Shown here: positions 9,361 to 17,699 of the stretch, in pieces
Numbering within the stretch: the stretch's first letter is position 1
Layout: every line of letters starts with the position of its first letter
Source: Flavobacteriaceae bacterium
GTDB taxonomy: Bacteria > Bacteroidota > Bacteroidia > Flavobacteriales > Weeksellaceae
NCBI GenBank assembly: GCA_031277475.1
Contig: JAITMJ010000001.1
Coordinates: 1-58,295, forward strand
Direction of reading: 5' to 3'
DNA: 58,295 nucleotides
Position numbers and translations under genes: made by a program
The notes under the pieces: generated by a model
What the model saw: only the letters and a program-made list of their open reading frames with translations
What the model was told of the DNA's origin: nothing
The model's database searches: none

Positions 9361-9811
9361 GATTTATCAAAGTAAAAAAACTTGTCCCGACTTATCGAGA
9401 AGACAAAATTATACAATTTATATTTTCCGCAGGTCAAATTTATGTCAGGTTAAACGCATTAAAATTTTCAATTTTTATAATGAATAAATTAAATATGTTC
9501 AATAATTGTTCAATATTTCAGTGTAATTTTAATACAAAAGATTTTGAAAAAGGTTTGAAAAATATTTTAAACGCAATGTCGCTTCACTCAGCAAATGGGA
9601 AAACGTATTAGGAGAACATGAGCCTTTGCTAAATAAAATGCCTTTGCATTTTCGAAAAATTTGGATAAAAACATAGAAATCTTTGCGTTAAAAAAGACGA
9701 CTGATTAATATTTTTAATGCGTTTAGCCTGAATTTATGTCGGGTAATTTGAGGTTTTCATAATTAAGGATTCTCGCAAAAATCTATCGTATTTTTTTATC
9801 TCATCACATTA
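9361..9811. other. intergenic region mostly occupied by a MITE-like element
   Basis: This 451-bp gap between two genes on the minus strand is filled mainly by the repeat at 9446-9730. No gene is seen in the remaining flanks. Confidence 0.7.
9437..9739. mobile_element. MITE-like element with inverted termini and 9-bp target duplication
   Basis: The element spans 9446-9730 (285 bp). Its ends are 19-bp inverted repeats with one mismatch: the left starts CAGGTTAAACGCATTAAAA (9446-9464) and the right ends TTTTAATGCGTTTAGCCTG (9712-9730). It is flanked by a perfect 9-bp direct repeat, AATTTATGT, at 9437-9445 and 9731-9739. There is no transposase or other reading frame inside. A diverged copy lies at 4222-4507. 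The ends and target duplication point to movement in trans by a transposase encoded elsewhere in the genome. Confidence 0.8.
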
Positions 9812-11551
9812 TTAAATTGATACTTCATCAAAACCTTTTTCTATTTCGCCGTACAATTCCCGTAAACTTCCGGAATCGGAAAGCGGAGCGTATTTTTCGG
9901 CGGTTATTTTTTCTGAAATTCGGGTGTATGCTTCGGATTTTTCGCTGCCGAAATTTTGTTCGAGATAGGTTTTAATATCGGAATAATTATTTTTAACAAG
10001 TTGATTTTCAATTTGTTTAATCAGTTCGTCATAAACTTCAAAAAATTTCTCTCGGTTGTTTTCTCCGGCTAAATATTTTAAATAATGCAAATCGTCTTTT
10101 AAAGAAGTTTGATTTTTTGCACGAAGTTTTTTCTCGGTTTCGGAAATGTTTTCTATCGGTTTTTCGAGATTGGCAAATGTCTTTTGTCTTGTTTCTTTTG
10201 TCTTTTGTCTTTTTTTAACCAAAATGATGATAACTAAAATGATGATAACAGCAACGATTCCCGAAAAAATCAAATTCCAATTCAAGCCTTTTTTGGTAAC
10301 CACTTTAAAATCTTGGGTTTTCAGAGGAACATTCACTTTTTCCAAAACATTTTTTGTGTATTCGTTCACCTTTTCGAGCGTGGATTTCGAACCGATTAAT
10401 TCTTCATTTAAAACATTGATTTTCAAAGACTTTCTGCCGATATTCACATATTCTTCATCTGCCGGATTGAAATAAGAAAAATTTTCCGTAGAAATAGAAA
10501 TCTCTCCCGATTTCACGGGAACCACCACATATTCTTCGGAAATTTCGCCTTTCATTCCGTTTTCTCCGGGCTCAATTTTATTGGTGATTTTCGGCGGATA
10601 AAGACGATAGTTTTCGCTTTGCAAAAGTTTCGGAAGCGCGAGATTTGAAAGGTTTCCTTCGCCGGAAATTTTCACGACCACGCTGATGGGTTTTTCAATT
10701 TTCTCGGGCTCGTCGCTCAGAATTTTTTCGATGCTCAATTCATATTTTCCGACAGCATTTTTAAAATTTTTCGGCGATCCGTCCGGAAGTTTCCGAACAT
10801 TCAAATTCACTTTGTTGGAAAGAATTTTCACGTTTTCATCTCGTCCGAAAGCCGTAATCGGTTCCACTTCCACGTTTCCGGGTTGGTTTGGAAAAATCAT
10901 ATAAACGGCGATGATTTGTGAAGCCAAATCGCTGCCTCTGTAAAACGGTTCAATATCTGATTTTCTGTAACTTACGGTTTGAAAACTCACCTCGTTTTGT
11001 TTCGGCAAAACAATGTTTTCCAACTTTCTGAAATTGCTGTAATTTCTGGAATACGCCCGCAAAACCGCGATTGTAGGTTGATTGGCATAAACTTCCTTTT
11101 CTTTGATTTCCATATTCAGATAAACATCGTTTACAGCCAAATCTTCGGGAGATTTTTTATCGGAATCGCTCACAAAAATATCGAAAGGCTCGGTTTTATA
11201 CATCTTTCCGTTCACTTGCACCAATGCCGAACCGATTTTCAATTTTCCGGTTTGTTTCGGCTGAAGCACCATTTGATAAACAATTTGGTTGATGACGATA
11301 TTTTTTTCCGGATCCACAATCGTGTTTCTATCCGAGCCGGAACCAATCGTATTGAATTTTGAAAAATCGGGCAAGCGAAGCGGCGTTTCCTGAATGTATT
11401 CGTTTCCGGAAATTTCCAACACGAAAGTTACGGTAAATTTCTCGTTGATTTTCAGGTCTTTATCTTCATTTATCGCCAACAAAGTAACTTGGCTGTACGA
11501 AAATACCGCCGATAAAACGAATAATATGTTCAGGAATTTATGTTTTTTCAT
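9812..11551 (-). CDS. batD: BatD-like protein
   Basis: The 579-residue protein starts with a signal peptide (cleavage near AVFSYSQ), has a long beta-rich periplasmic region of the BatD type (about residues 25-425), one transmembrane helix (LIFSGIVAVIIILVIIILV, near residue 430) and a helical cytoplasmic tail of about 120 residues. Bat proteins are linked to aerotolerance and envelope stress in Bacteroidota. The ATG at 11551 overlaps the batC stop by one base (TGATG), which indicates translational coupling; a TTG 6 nt upstream would add two residues and is less likely. The usual partners batA and batB (von Willebrand proteins) are not adjacent. Confidence 0.88.
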   Translation of the reverse strand: MKKHKFLNILFVLSAVFSYSQVTLLAINEDKDLKINEKFTVTFVLEISGNEYIQETPLRLPDFSKFNTIGSGSDRNTIVDPEKNIVINQIVYQMVLQPKQTGKLKIGSALVQVNGKMYKTEPFDIFVSDSDKKSPEDLAVNDVYLNMEIKEKEVYANQPTIAVLRAYSRNYSNFRKLENIVLPKQNEVSFQTVSYRKSDIEPFYRGSDLASQIIAVYMIFPNQPGNVEVEPITAFGRDENVKILSNKVNLNVRKLPDGSPKNFKNAVGKYELSIEKILSDEPEKIEKPISVVVKISGEGNLSNLALPKLLQSENYRLYPPKITNKIEPGENGMKGEISEEYVVVPVKSGEISISTENFSYFNPADEEYVNIGRKSLKINVLNEELIGSKSTLEKVNEYTKNVLEKVNVPLKTQDFKVVTKKGLNWNLIFSGIVAVIIILVIIILVKKRQKTKETRQKTFANLEKPIENISETEKKLRAKNQTSLKDDLHYLKYLAGENNREKFFEVYDELIKQIENQLVKNNYSDIKTYLEQNFGSEKSEAYTRISEKITAEKYAPLSDSGSLRELYGEIEKGFDEVSI

Positions 11552-12306
11552 CACCAATCTTTTTCCCTGCTTTCGGGAAAAGAATACGAACTTTTGTTCA
11601 TAATTTTTCTTGCTGTTTCTTTTTCTTTCTCCGAAATTTTGTCTAAAATTTTTTGCTGTTGGCTGTTGTTGATTGTTGGTTGTCGGTTGTCAGTTGTCGG
11701 TTCTTGGCTCTTGGCTCTTGGTTCTTGATTCTTATTTTCGCCGTTTTTCGGAGTTTGATTTTGTTGGTTTCCACCGTCTTTTTTGGAGTTTTTATCTTGA
11801 TTTTTGCCGTCTTGCTCTTGGTTCTTGCTTTTCGAATCCCGATTTTTGTCTTGTGTCTTTTGTCTTTCGTCTTGCATCTTTAATTTAGCGATTTCATAAT
11901 TTCTGCGCGTATCTTCGCTTTTGGGATTTTGTTTCAACGCTTGTTTATAAATTTCCGCAGCCTGTTGAGAATCATTGGTTTGCATATAAGAATTTCCGAG
12001 ATTGTGAAGTGCGGCGGCTTTGTCTGCAGAATTTTGGGCTAATTGATTGGCTTTTTGATATTCGGATTTTGCTTCTTCGTACATTTTTCTTTTGTAGTAA
12101 GAATTTGCCAAATTGTAGTGCGCCGCGAAATCTTTGGTATTAATTTTTTCGGCTTTGGAAAATTTTCCGGAAGATTTTTCGTAGTCTTTATTCTTGAAAT
12201 TTCGGTTTCCTTCAAAGAGCAAACGGTTATAACTTTCCTGTGCATTACTTTCAACAAAACAAAGAAATGCCGAAAACATCAAAAAAAGAATTTTTTTGTT
12301 CACCAT
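11551..12306 (-). CDS. batC: BatC-like TPR protein
   Basis: This 251-residue protein has a signal peptide ending near ESNAQ, about three tetratricopeptide units (residues 25-140, for example AAHYNLANSYYKRKMYEEA and AALHNLGNSYMQTNDSQQA) and then a long low-complexity tail rich in Lys, Gln, Asn and Glu. Such TPR proteins act as periplasmic scaffolds for Bat partners. The DNA of the tail at about 11640-11720 resembles the GGCT/GGTT-type intergenic repeats seen elsewhere in the window, so part of the linker may derive from a captured repeat. It is coupled to batD through TGATG. Confidence 0.85.
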   Translation of the reverse strand: MVNKKILFLMFSAFLCFVESNAQESYNRLLFEGNRNFKNKDYEKSSGKFSKAEKINTKDFAAHYNLANSYYKRKMYEEAKSEYQKANQLAQNSADKAAALHNLGNSYMQTNDSQQAAEIYKQALKQNPKSEDTRRNYEIAKLKMQDERQKTQDKNRDSKSKNQEQDGKNQDKNSKKDGGNQQNQTPKNGENKNQEPRAKSQEPTTDNRQPTINNSQQQKILDKISEKEKETARKIMNKSSYSFPESREKDW

Positions 12307-12642
12307 TATTTTGCAAAATTATTCCTTATTATGTTAAAATCACTTACAAAAATTGTTAAAATTGGGTTAAAAAGACATAAAATATGAGTTCTGAGGCTTG
12401 AAATTCGAGATTTGAGGCTCAAGTTGTTGCGCTGAGCGAAATCGAAAACCCTATTGATGCTATGCTAAAACTATCGCCTACAAGGAAAGGAATTTCCTTT
12501 CGATGGTAGAATTTAAAAATTTTGGAAATCAAACAAACCGACTGCTAATAATCAATTTAATCGGATTCTGATATTTCTCACCTCCCGATTTCTTAATATT
12601 TTCTTAAATTTGTGGAACTTCAATTTATTTAAAGAAAAAATT
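12307..12642. other. divergent intergenic region between batC and sdhC
   Basis: This 336-bp region separates oppositely directed genes and must contain both promoters. It holds a dispersed fragment (GCTGAGCGAAATCGAA, about 12431-12446) and the sdhC -7 box. A weak TAATTTTG box for batC lies at 12314-12321 on the minus strand, only 7 nt from the start codon. No gene is seen. Confidence 0.5.
12605..12612 (+). promoter_or_regulatory. -7 box of sdhC
   Basis: TAAATTTG matches TAnnTTTG and ends 30 nt before the sdhC ATG at 12643. It overlaps the TTG at 12610, which argues against using that TTG as the start codon. Confidence 0.55.
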
Positions 12643-13311
12643 ATGTCGCGATTTTTAAATTCTACCATCGGAAGGAAATACGCAATGGCTGCGTCTGCAA
12701 TGTTTTTGTTGATTTTTTTGATGATTCATCTTGCCGTAAACACGCTTTCGGTTTTCAGTGAATCGGCGTTCAACGGAGCGTCTTATTTTATGGGCTACAA
12801 TTGGGCGGTGCAATATATTATGCAGCCGATTTTGATGTTTGCCGTCTGTTTCCATTTTATTATGGGATTTGTTTTGGAACTCAAAAACAATAAGGCAAGA
12901 CCTGTGAAATACGCTGTGAACGGTTCGCCGAGCAATTCCTCGTGGATGTCTCGAAATATGATTTATTCGGGATTGGTCATTTTAATATTTCTGGCGGTTC
13001 ATTTCTACGATTTCTGGCTCCACGAAATGCAATACAAATACATTCCCGGAACCGGCGATGCCGAAAATACCACGAGATTTTGGGAAGAATTGCACTTGAA
13101 ATTTGCAGATTTGTGGCGAATGATTTTATATGTGGTTGCCTTTATTTTGTTGGGTTTGCATTTGGCGCACGGATTTCAATCCTCGTTTGTGTCGCTCGGA
13201 ATGAGGCATCCGAAATATACGCCGTTTATCAAAGCACTCGGAAATTGGTATTCCGTTTTGATTCCCGCAGGTTTTATTTTTATTGCGGTTTATCATTTTT
13301 TGACGCAATGA
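12643..13311 (+). CDS. sdhC: succinate dehydrogenase / fumarate reductase cytochrome b subunit
   Basis: This 222-residue membrane protein has five predicted helices and the histidines expected for a di-haem type B anchor (IHLAVN, FHFIMGF, VHFYDFW, LHLAHGFQSSF, YHFLTQ). It anchors the flavoprotein and iron-sulfur subunits to the inner membrane and passes electrons to the quinone pool. The ATG at 12643 (MSRFLNSTIGRKYAM) is preferred over an upstream TTG that lies on the -7 box. Normally sdhA follows at once; here 1.8 kb of accessory DNA intervenes. Confidence 0.93.
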   Translation: MSRFLNSTIGRKYAMAASAMFLLIFLMIHLAVNTLSVFSESAFNGASYFMGYNWAVQYIMQPILMFAVCFHFIMGFVLELKNNKARPVKYAVNGSPSNSSWMSRNMIYSGLVILIFLAVHFYDFWLHEMQYKYIPGTGDAENTTRFWEELHLKFADLWRMILYVVAFILLGLHLAHGFQSSFVSLGMRHPKYTPFIKALGNWYSVLIPAGFIFIAVYHFLTQ

Positions 13312-13365
13312 GATGAGTTACGAGTTACGAGATTCGAGGTTTAATTAAGCAAAAAAAGTAAGGTA

Positions 13366-13611
13366 ATGAAAACCTGTGAAATAAATGATTTTAAAATTTT
13401 TTGGGATATGGATGTTAAGAATCTTAATCTCAAAAAAGATGCTTTTGCCATCATTAAAAGAATTATTTTGAAAGGCGGAAAAGAAGAAAGAATTTGGATG
13501 TTTGAAAATTTTGATAAAGGAACCATAAAAAACACCATTTCGATTTCGAGAGAAATTCCCGAAAATGTGAAACAAATTTATTTAATGGCACTAAAAAATG
13601 CAGGCAATTAA
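13366..13611 (+). CDS. small DUF6922-like protein
   Basis: This 81-residue protein has the pattern FWDMDVKNLNLKKDAFAIIKRIILKG..ERIWMFENF, which resembles the DUF6922 domain (a short helical domain often found next to nucleotidyltransferase or toxin-antitoxin genes). The assignment is from pattern memory and is tentative. No partner gene of that kind follows; instead there is a broken antitoxin-like ORF and a DUF1016 nuclease. It lies 54 bp after sdhC, inside the split sdh locus. Confidence 0.55.
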   Translation: MKTCEINDFKIFWDMDVKNLNLKKDAFAIIKRIILKGGKEERIWMFENFDKGTIKNTISISREIPENVKQIYLMALKNAGN

Positions 13612-13663
13612 AGGATTAAAGAAAATATAGAAAAGCATCTTAATTTATAAAAAAGTAAAAAAA

Positions 13664-13858
13664 TGGAAACCATAACATTAGAGCCTAAAACAAAAAAAGA
13701 ATATGAAATCATCAAGGGAATTGCGGGTGTTTTAAAAATTCCGATTAAGAAAACATTATAATCCGGAATTTGTAGAGAAAATTAAGCAAGGTATGGCTGA
13801 TAAAAAAGCAGGAAAAGGAAGATTTGTAACCATAGAGGAATTGGAAAGTTTATACTGA
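13664..13858 (+). pseudogene. frameshifted small antitoxin-like gene
   Basis: An ATG at 13664 opens a frame (METITLEPKTKKEYEIIKG...) that ends at a stop near 13762. One base out of phase, the sequence continues as YNPEFVEKIKQGMADKK...TIEELESLY and stops at 13858. Joined, the two parts look like a complete antitoxin of about 64 residues of the type found before RelE-like toxins (N-terminal part followed by YNPEFV.KI). A single-base frameshift explains the break. No RelE-like toxin follows. Confidence 0.6.
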
Positions 13859-13952
13859 AAAGACACTAATAACCGGAAAATTTTAATAAATTAAATCATT
13901 AATAAAAGAAAAAATCCAAAATCTAAACTCTCAAAATCCAAAATTCCAAACA

Positions 13953-14984
13953 ATGAGCAATGAAATTACGCAACATCGCGAATACAAGAATTGGGCAGAA
14001 TTTATTACTGCCAAAATCAAACTTGCTCATACTCAAACAGCATTTAAAGTCAATGCAGGAATGCTTACGCTTTATTGGGAAATCGGAAATTCCATTCTTG
14101 AAAAACAAAATCAAAATGGTTGGGGAAGTAAAATAATTGACCTTTTGGCAAACGATTTGGCTAAAAGTTTTCCCAATAATTCGGGGTTTTCGGTGCGAAA
14201 CCTCAAATATATGCGGTCATTTGCCGAAGCCTATCCACAGTTTCCAATTGTGCAAGTTCCGCTTGCACAGTCGCAAAATGAATTTGTGCAAGTTCCGCTT
14301 GCACAAATCACTTGGTATCATCACATCAGTTTATTAACCAAAGTAAAAGAGACGACCGAAAGGGCGTTTTACATCGCCGAAACCGCCAAAAACGAATGGA
14401 GCAGAGATGTAATGCTTTTGCACATTCAAAGCAAACTTTACGAACGAGACGGAAAAGCATTAAACAATTTTGAACTCACTTTACCCGATTATCAAAGCGA
14501 TTTGGCAAAAGGCATTTTCAAAGACCCATACAATTTTGATTTTTTAATGCTTTCACGCAAAGCAAAAGAGATAGAAATTGAAAATCTATTGACACAAAAA
14601 ATCACTGATTTTCTTTTGGAATTAGGGAAAGGTTTTGCTTTCGTAGGCAAACAATACAAAGTTGAAGTGGACGACTCAGACTATAAAATTGACTTGCTTT
14701 TCTATCACACTGTTTTGCATGCTTACGTTGTAATTGAGTTGAAAACAGGCGAATTTTTACCCGAATACATCTCAAAACTCAATTTTTACATCAGTGCTAT
14801 TGACGATAAACTGAAAACACCTATAGACGAGCCAACAATCGGACTTTTATTATGTGCTTCAAAAAATAATGTGAAAGTAGAATATGCAATGCGTGGTCTG
14901 ACGAAACCCTTGGGAGTGGCTTCTTATGAATTGGAACAATTAGTAAAAGAAAATATGGATAAGATTGACCAATCCGACGAATAA
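13953..14984 (+). CDS. DUF1016 (YhcG-type) PD-(D/E)XK nuclease-domain protein
   Basis: This 343-residue protein has the two-part layout of the YhcG family: an N-terminal helical DUF1016_N domain (residues 10-160, including LTLYWEIGNSI and SVRNLKYMRSF) and a C-terminal nuclease domain (190-330) with the catalytic pattern YKIDLLFYH...YVVIELKTGEF, that is D, then ExK. Members are suspected to act in mobile-element, restriction or repair contexts; the precise role is not known. Residues 100-118 contain the octapeptide-like unit VQVPLAQ twice, encoded by a duplicated DNA palindrome. It sits between sdhC and sdhA. Confidence 0.85.
   Translation: MSNEITQHREYKNWAEFITAKIKLAHTQTAFKVNAGMLTLYWEIGNSILEKQNQNGWGSKIIDLLANDLAKSFPNNSGFSVRNLKYMRSFAEAYPQFPIVQVPLAQSQNEFVQVPLAQITWYHHISLLTKVKETTERAFYIAETAKNEWSRDVMLLHIQSKLYERDGKALNNFELTLPDYQSDLAKGIFKDPYNFDFLMLSRKAKEIEIENLLTQKITDFLLELGKGFAFVGKQYKVEVDDSDYKIDLLFYHTVLHAYVVIELKTGEFLPEYISKLNFYISAIDDKLKTPIDEPTIGLLLCASKNNVKVEYAMRGLTKPLGVASYELEQLVKENMDKIDQSDE
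14251..14310 (+). repeat. duplicated palindrome inside the DUF1016 gene
   Basis: The 20-bp unit GTGCAAGTTCCGCTTGCACA occurs twice about 36 bp apart. Each copy is a hairpin with arms TGTGCAAG and CTTGCACA around a short loop. Both are translated in frame as VQVPLAQ. Confidence 0.75.
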
Positions 14985-15110
14985 TATGTTAGCAAATTAA
15001 AAAAAAGTATTAAATTAGTAAATATCAAAATCTATAATCCAAAATTCCAAAATATGAGCAAATCGAGGAACGAGATTCGCGAATACCATTAAATAAAAAT
15101 AAACAAAAAT

Positions 15111-17123
15111 ATGAGCACATTAGATTCAAAAATTCCGGCAGGTCTGTTGCAGGACAAATGGAAAAATCATAAAGACCACATGAATTTGGTCGCCCCGAAT
15201 AATCGGGATAAAATCGACATTATCGTTGTCGGAACAGGTTTGGCAGGCGGTTCTGCTGCCGCTACTTTGGCGGAACAAGGCTACAACGTGAAAGCATTTT
15301 GCTATCAAGATTCCCCGAGACGCGCACATTCCATCGCCGCGCAAGGCGGAATAAATGCCGCTAAAAACTATCAGGGAGACGGAGATTCTATTTACAGATT
15401 GTTCTACGACACGATAAAAGGCGGCGACTACAGAGCAAGAGAAGCCAATGTTTATCGCCTCGCCGAAGTTTCCGCAAACATCATCGATCAGTGCGTTTCG
15501 CAGGGCGTTCCTTTCGGAAGAGATTACGGCGGACAGTTGGACAATCGCTCTTTCGGCGGCGTGCAAGTGAAAAGAACATTTTACGCCAAAGGACAAACCG
15601 GACAGCAACTGCTTCTGGGAGCCTATTCCGCAATGAGCCGACAAATCGGGAAAGGCAGAATAAAAATGTACAATCGCCACGAAATGATGGATTTGGTAAT
15701 CGTGGACGGAAAAGCACGCGGAATCATCGCCAGAAATTTGGTAACGGGAAAATTGGAAAAACATTCCGCACACGCCGTTGTCATCGCTTCCGGAGGCTAC
15801 GGAAATGTGTATTTTTTATCCACAAATGCGATGGGTTCAAACGTTTCCGCATCGTGGAAAATTCATAAAAAAGGGGCGTATTTTGCGAATCCGTGTTTTG
15901 TGCAAATTCACCCGACTTGCATTCCGGTTCACGGAACTCAACAATCCAAACTGACGTTGATGTCCGAATCTTTAAGAAATTCCGGAAGAATTTGGGTGCC
16001 GAAAAAAATCGAAGATGCCACAGCCATTCGCGAAGGAAAAATAAAAGCCAAAGATATTCCGGAAGAAGACAGGGATTATTATTTGGAACGAAGATATCCC
16101 GCTTTTGGAAATTTAGTTCCCAGAGATGTGGCTTCCAGAGCGGCGAAAGAAAGATGCGATGCCGGATTTGGAATCGAAAACAACGATACGAAAGAAGGCG
16201 TTTTCCTCGATTTTTCTACCGAAATCATTAAAAAAGGAAAAGAAGCGGCTTTGGAACAGAACATTCACAACCCTACGGAACAGCAAATTTATGATTTGGG
16301 TAAAGAATGGATTGAAGAAAAATACGGAAATCTTTTTGTAATGTATGAAAAAATTACCGCCGACAATCCCTACGAAACGCCGATGAAAATTTATCCTGCC
16401 GTGCATTACACGATGGGCGGCGTTTGGGTGGATTACAATTTGATGTCCACAATTCCGGGATGTTTCGTGATCGGTGAAGCCAATTTTTCCGATCACGGCG
16501 CAAACCGATTGGGTGCTTCCGCATTGATGCAAGGTTTGGCAGACGGATATTTCGTTTTGCCATATACCATTGCCAATTATCTTTCCGAAGACATCCGAAC
16601 CGGAAAAATCTCCGAAAATACCGCCGAATTTGCCGATGCCGAAAAATCCATTCAAGATAAAATTGATTTTTTCCTCAACAATAAAGGAACTCATTCCGTA
16701 GATCATTTTCATAAAAAACTTGGACACATTATGTGGAACAAAGTAGGAATGGGGCGCACGCCGGAAGGTTTGCGGGAAGCCATCAAGGAAATCGAAGAAG
16801 TGCGCGCAGATTTTTGGAAAAACGTGAAAGTAACCGGCGATGCAAACAATATGAATCCCGAATTGGAAAAAGCATTTCGCGTAGCCGATTTTCTGGAATT
16901 GGGACAACTGATGGCTATAGATGCCTTGCAAAGAAACGAATCTTGCGGCGGACATTTTCGGGAAGATCACTCCACGCAAGACGGCGAAGCAAAACGGGAC
17001 GACGAAAATTATAAATTTGTAGCCGCTTGGGAATATCGCGGCGAAGACATCAACAAAGAAGAAATGCACAAAGAAGACCTAATCTACGAAAATATCGAAG
17101 TGAAAACGAGGAGTTATAAGTAA
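15111..17123 (+). CDS. sdhA: succinate dehydrogenase / fumarate reductase flavoprotein subunit
   Basis: SdhA oxidises succinate to fumarate with covalently bound FAD. The 670 residues begin with a Rossmann motif ([12 protein letters not shown], near residue 39) and the FAD-attachment histidine is H73 in [11 protein letters not shown]. The catalytic and substrate region includes HPTCIP and the later [21 protein letters not shown]. The length and the C-terminal [13 protein letters not shown] segment match the Bacteroidota type that pairs with a single five-helix anchor (sdhC). The iron-sulfur subunit gene sdhB, which normally follows directly, is absent; repeats and non-coding DNA follow instead. 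Confidence 0.96.
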   Translation: MSTLDSKIPAGLLQDKWKNHKDHMNLVAPNNRDKIDIIVVGTGLAGGSAAATLAEQGYNVKAFCYQDSPRRAHSIAAQGGINAAKNYQGDGDSIYRLFYDTIKGGDYRAREANVYRLAEVSANIIDQCVSQGVPFGRDYGGQLDNRSFGGVQVKRTFYAKGQTGQQLLLGAYSAMSRQIGKGRIKMYNRHEMMDLVIVDGKARGIIARNLVTGKLEKHSAHAVVIASGGYGNVYFLSTNAMGSNVSASWKIHKKGAYFANPCFVQIHPTCIPVHGTQQSKLTLMSESLRNSGRIWVPKKIEDATAIREGKIKAKDIPEEDRDYYLERRYPAFGNLVPRDVASRAAKERCDAGFGIENNDTKEGVFLDFSTEIIKKGKEAALEQNIHNPTEQQIYDLGKEWIEEKYGNLFVMYEKITADNPYETPMKIYPAVHYTMGGVWVDYNLMSTIPGCFVIGEANFSDHGANRLGASALMQGLADGYFVLPYTIANYLSEDIRTGKISENTAEFADAEKSIQDKIDFFLNNKGTHSVDHFHKKLGHIMWNKVGMGRTPEGLREAIKEIEEVRADFWKNVKVTGDANNMNPELEKAFRVADFLELGQLMAIDALQRNESCGGHFREDHSTQDGEAKRDDENYKFVAAWEYRGEDINKEEMHKEDLIYENIEVKTRSYK

Positions 17124-17699
17124 GCGATTGGCTTTTTGCTTGTCACTTGTCACACTGAGCGAAGTCGAAGTGTTGAACTTTATCACTTTGAACTTTGAAC
17201 GAAGTGTTGAACTTTGAAAAGTCCGTAGGTAAAAGTCTATGGAAAAAAGTAAAAACTTCCAAATCCGCACTTTTTCCCCTCTTTTGAGGGGCTGGGAGAT
17301 GAGGCAGGACAAAAGATTTGGGATTGCTAAATTATGTATCGTTTTTTAACAATTTTAGTGTTGTTTTTTCAATAATTTACATTCATAAAACCACCTATAG
17401 TTTAGAAATCCAGATTAATATTTAAAAAAACTTACTCATTCAAAAACATTTTCTGTCTGCCAATATGTCAGAAAACACACAAACACTATAAAATTCCAAA
17501 ACGGATTTTGAACGAAAGACATGACGAAACAACAACGGAGAAATAAAGTCCACTTTTCGTGGCAAATCCGTTTCGATGACTATATTTTCGCAATCAAAAT
17601 TCAATGAATCGTATTGCCGATTATATAGAAAACAATATATTGCTGTGGGATAAAGACATTTTTCAACACAAACCCTTTGAAATAGGAACACTGTTCCCC
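17124..17699. other. repeat-rich intergenic region after sdhA
   Basis: This 576-bp gap lacks sdhB and shows no credible gene. It contains a string of short dispersed repeats: a GCGATTGGCTTTTTGCTTG tract, the palindromic CACTGAGCGAAGTCGAAGTG at 17153-17172, several GTTGAACTTTGAA units, a decayed copy of the 85-nt hairpin repeat (about 17217-17268) and a CCCCTC...GAGGGG hairpin near 17277. The last 350 bp are featureless AT-rich DNA. Confidence 0.65.

Noticed and set aside
17217-17268. Full copy of the 85-nt hairpin repeat after sdhA
   Set aside because: Only the GTCCGTAGG start and a few later blocks are kept; the stems are broken, so I treat it as a decayed copy.
17124-17699. Possible remnant of sdhB after sdhA
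   Set aside because: No cysteine-rich ferredoxin-like motif is present in any frame; only repeats and AT-rich DNA are seen.
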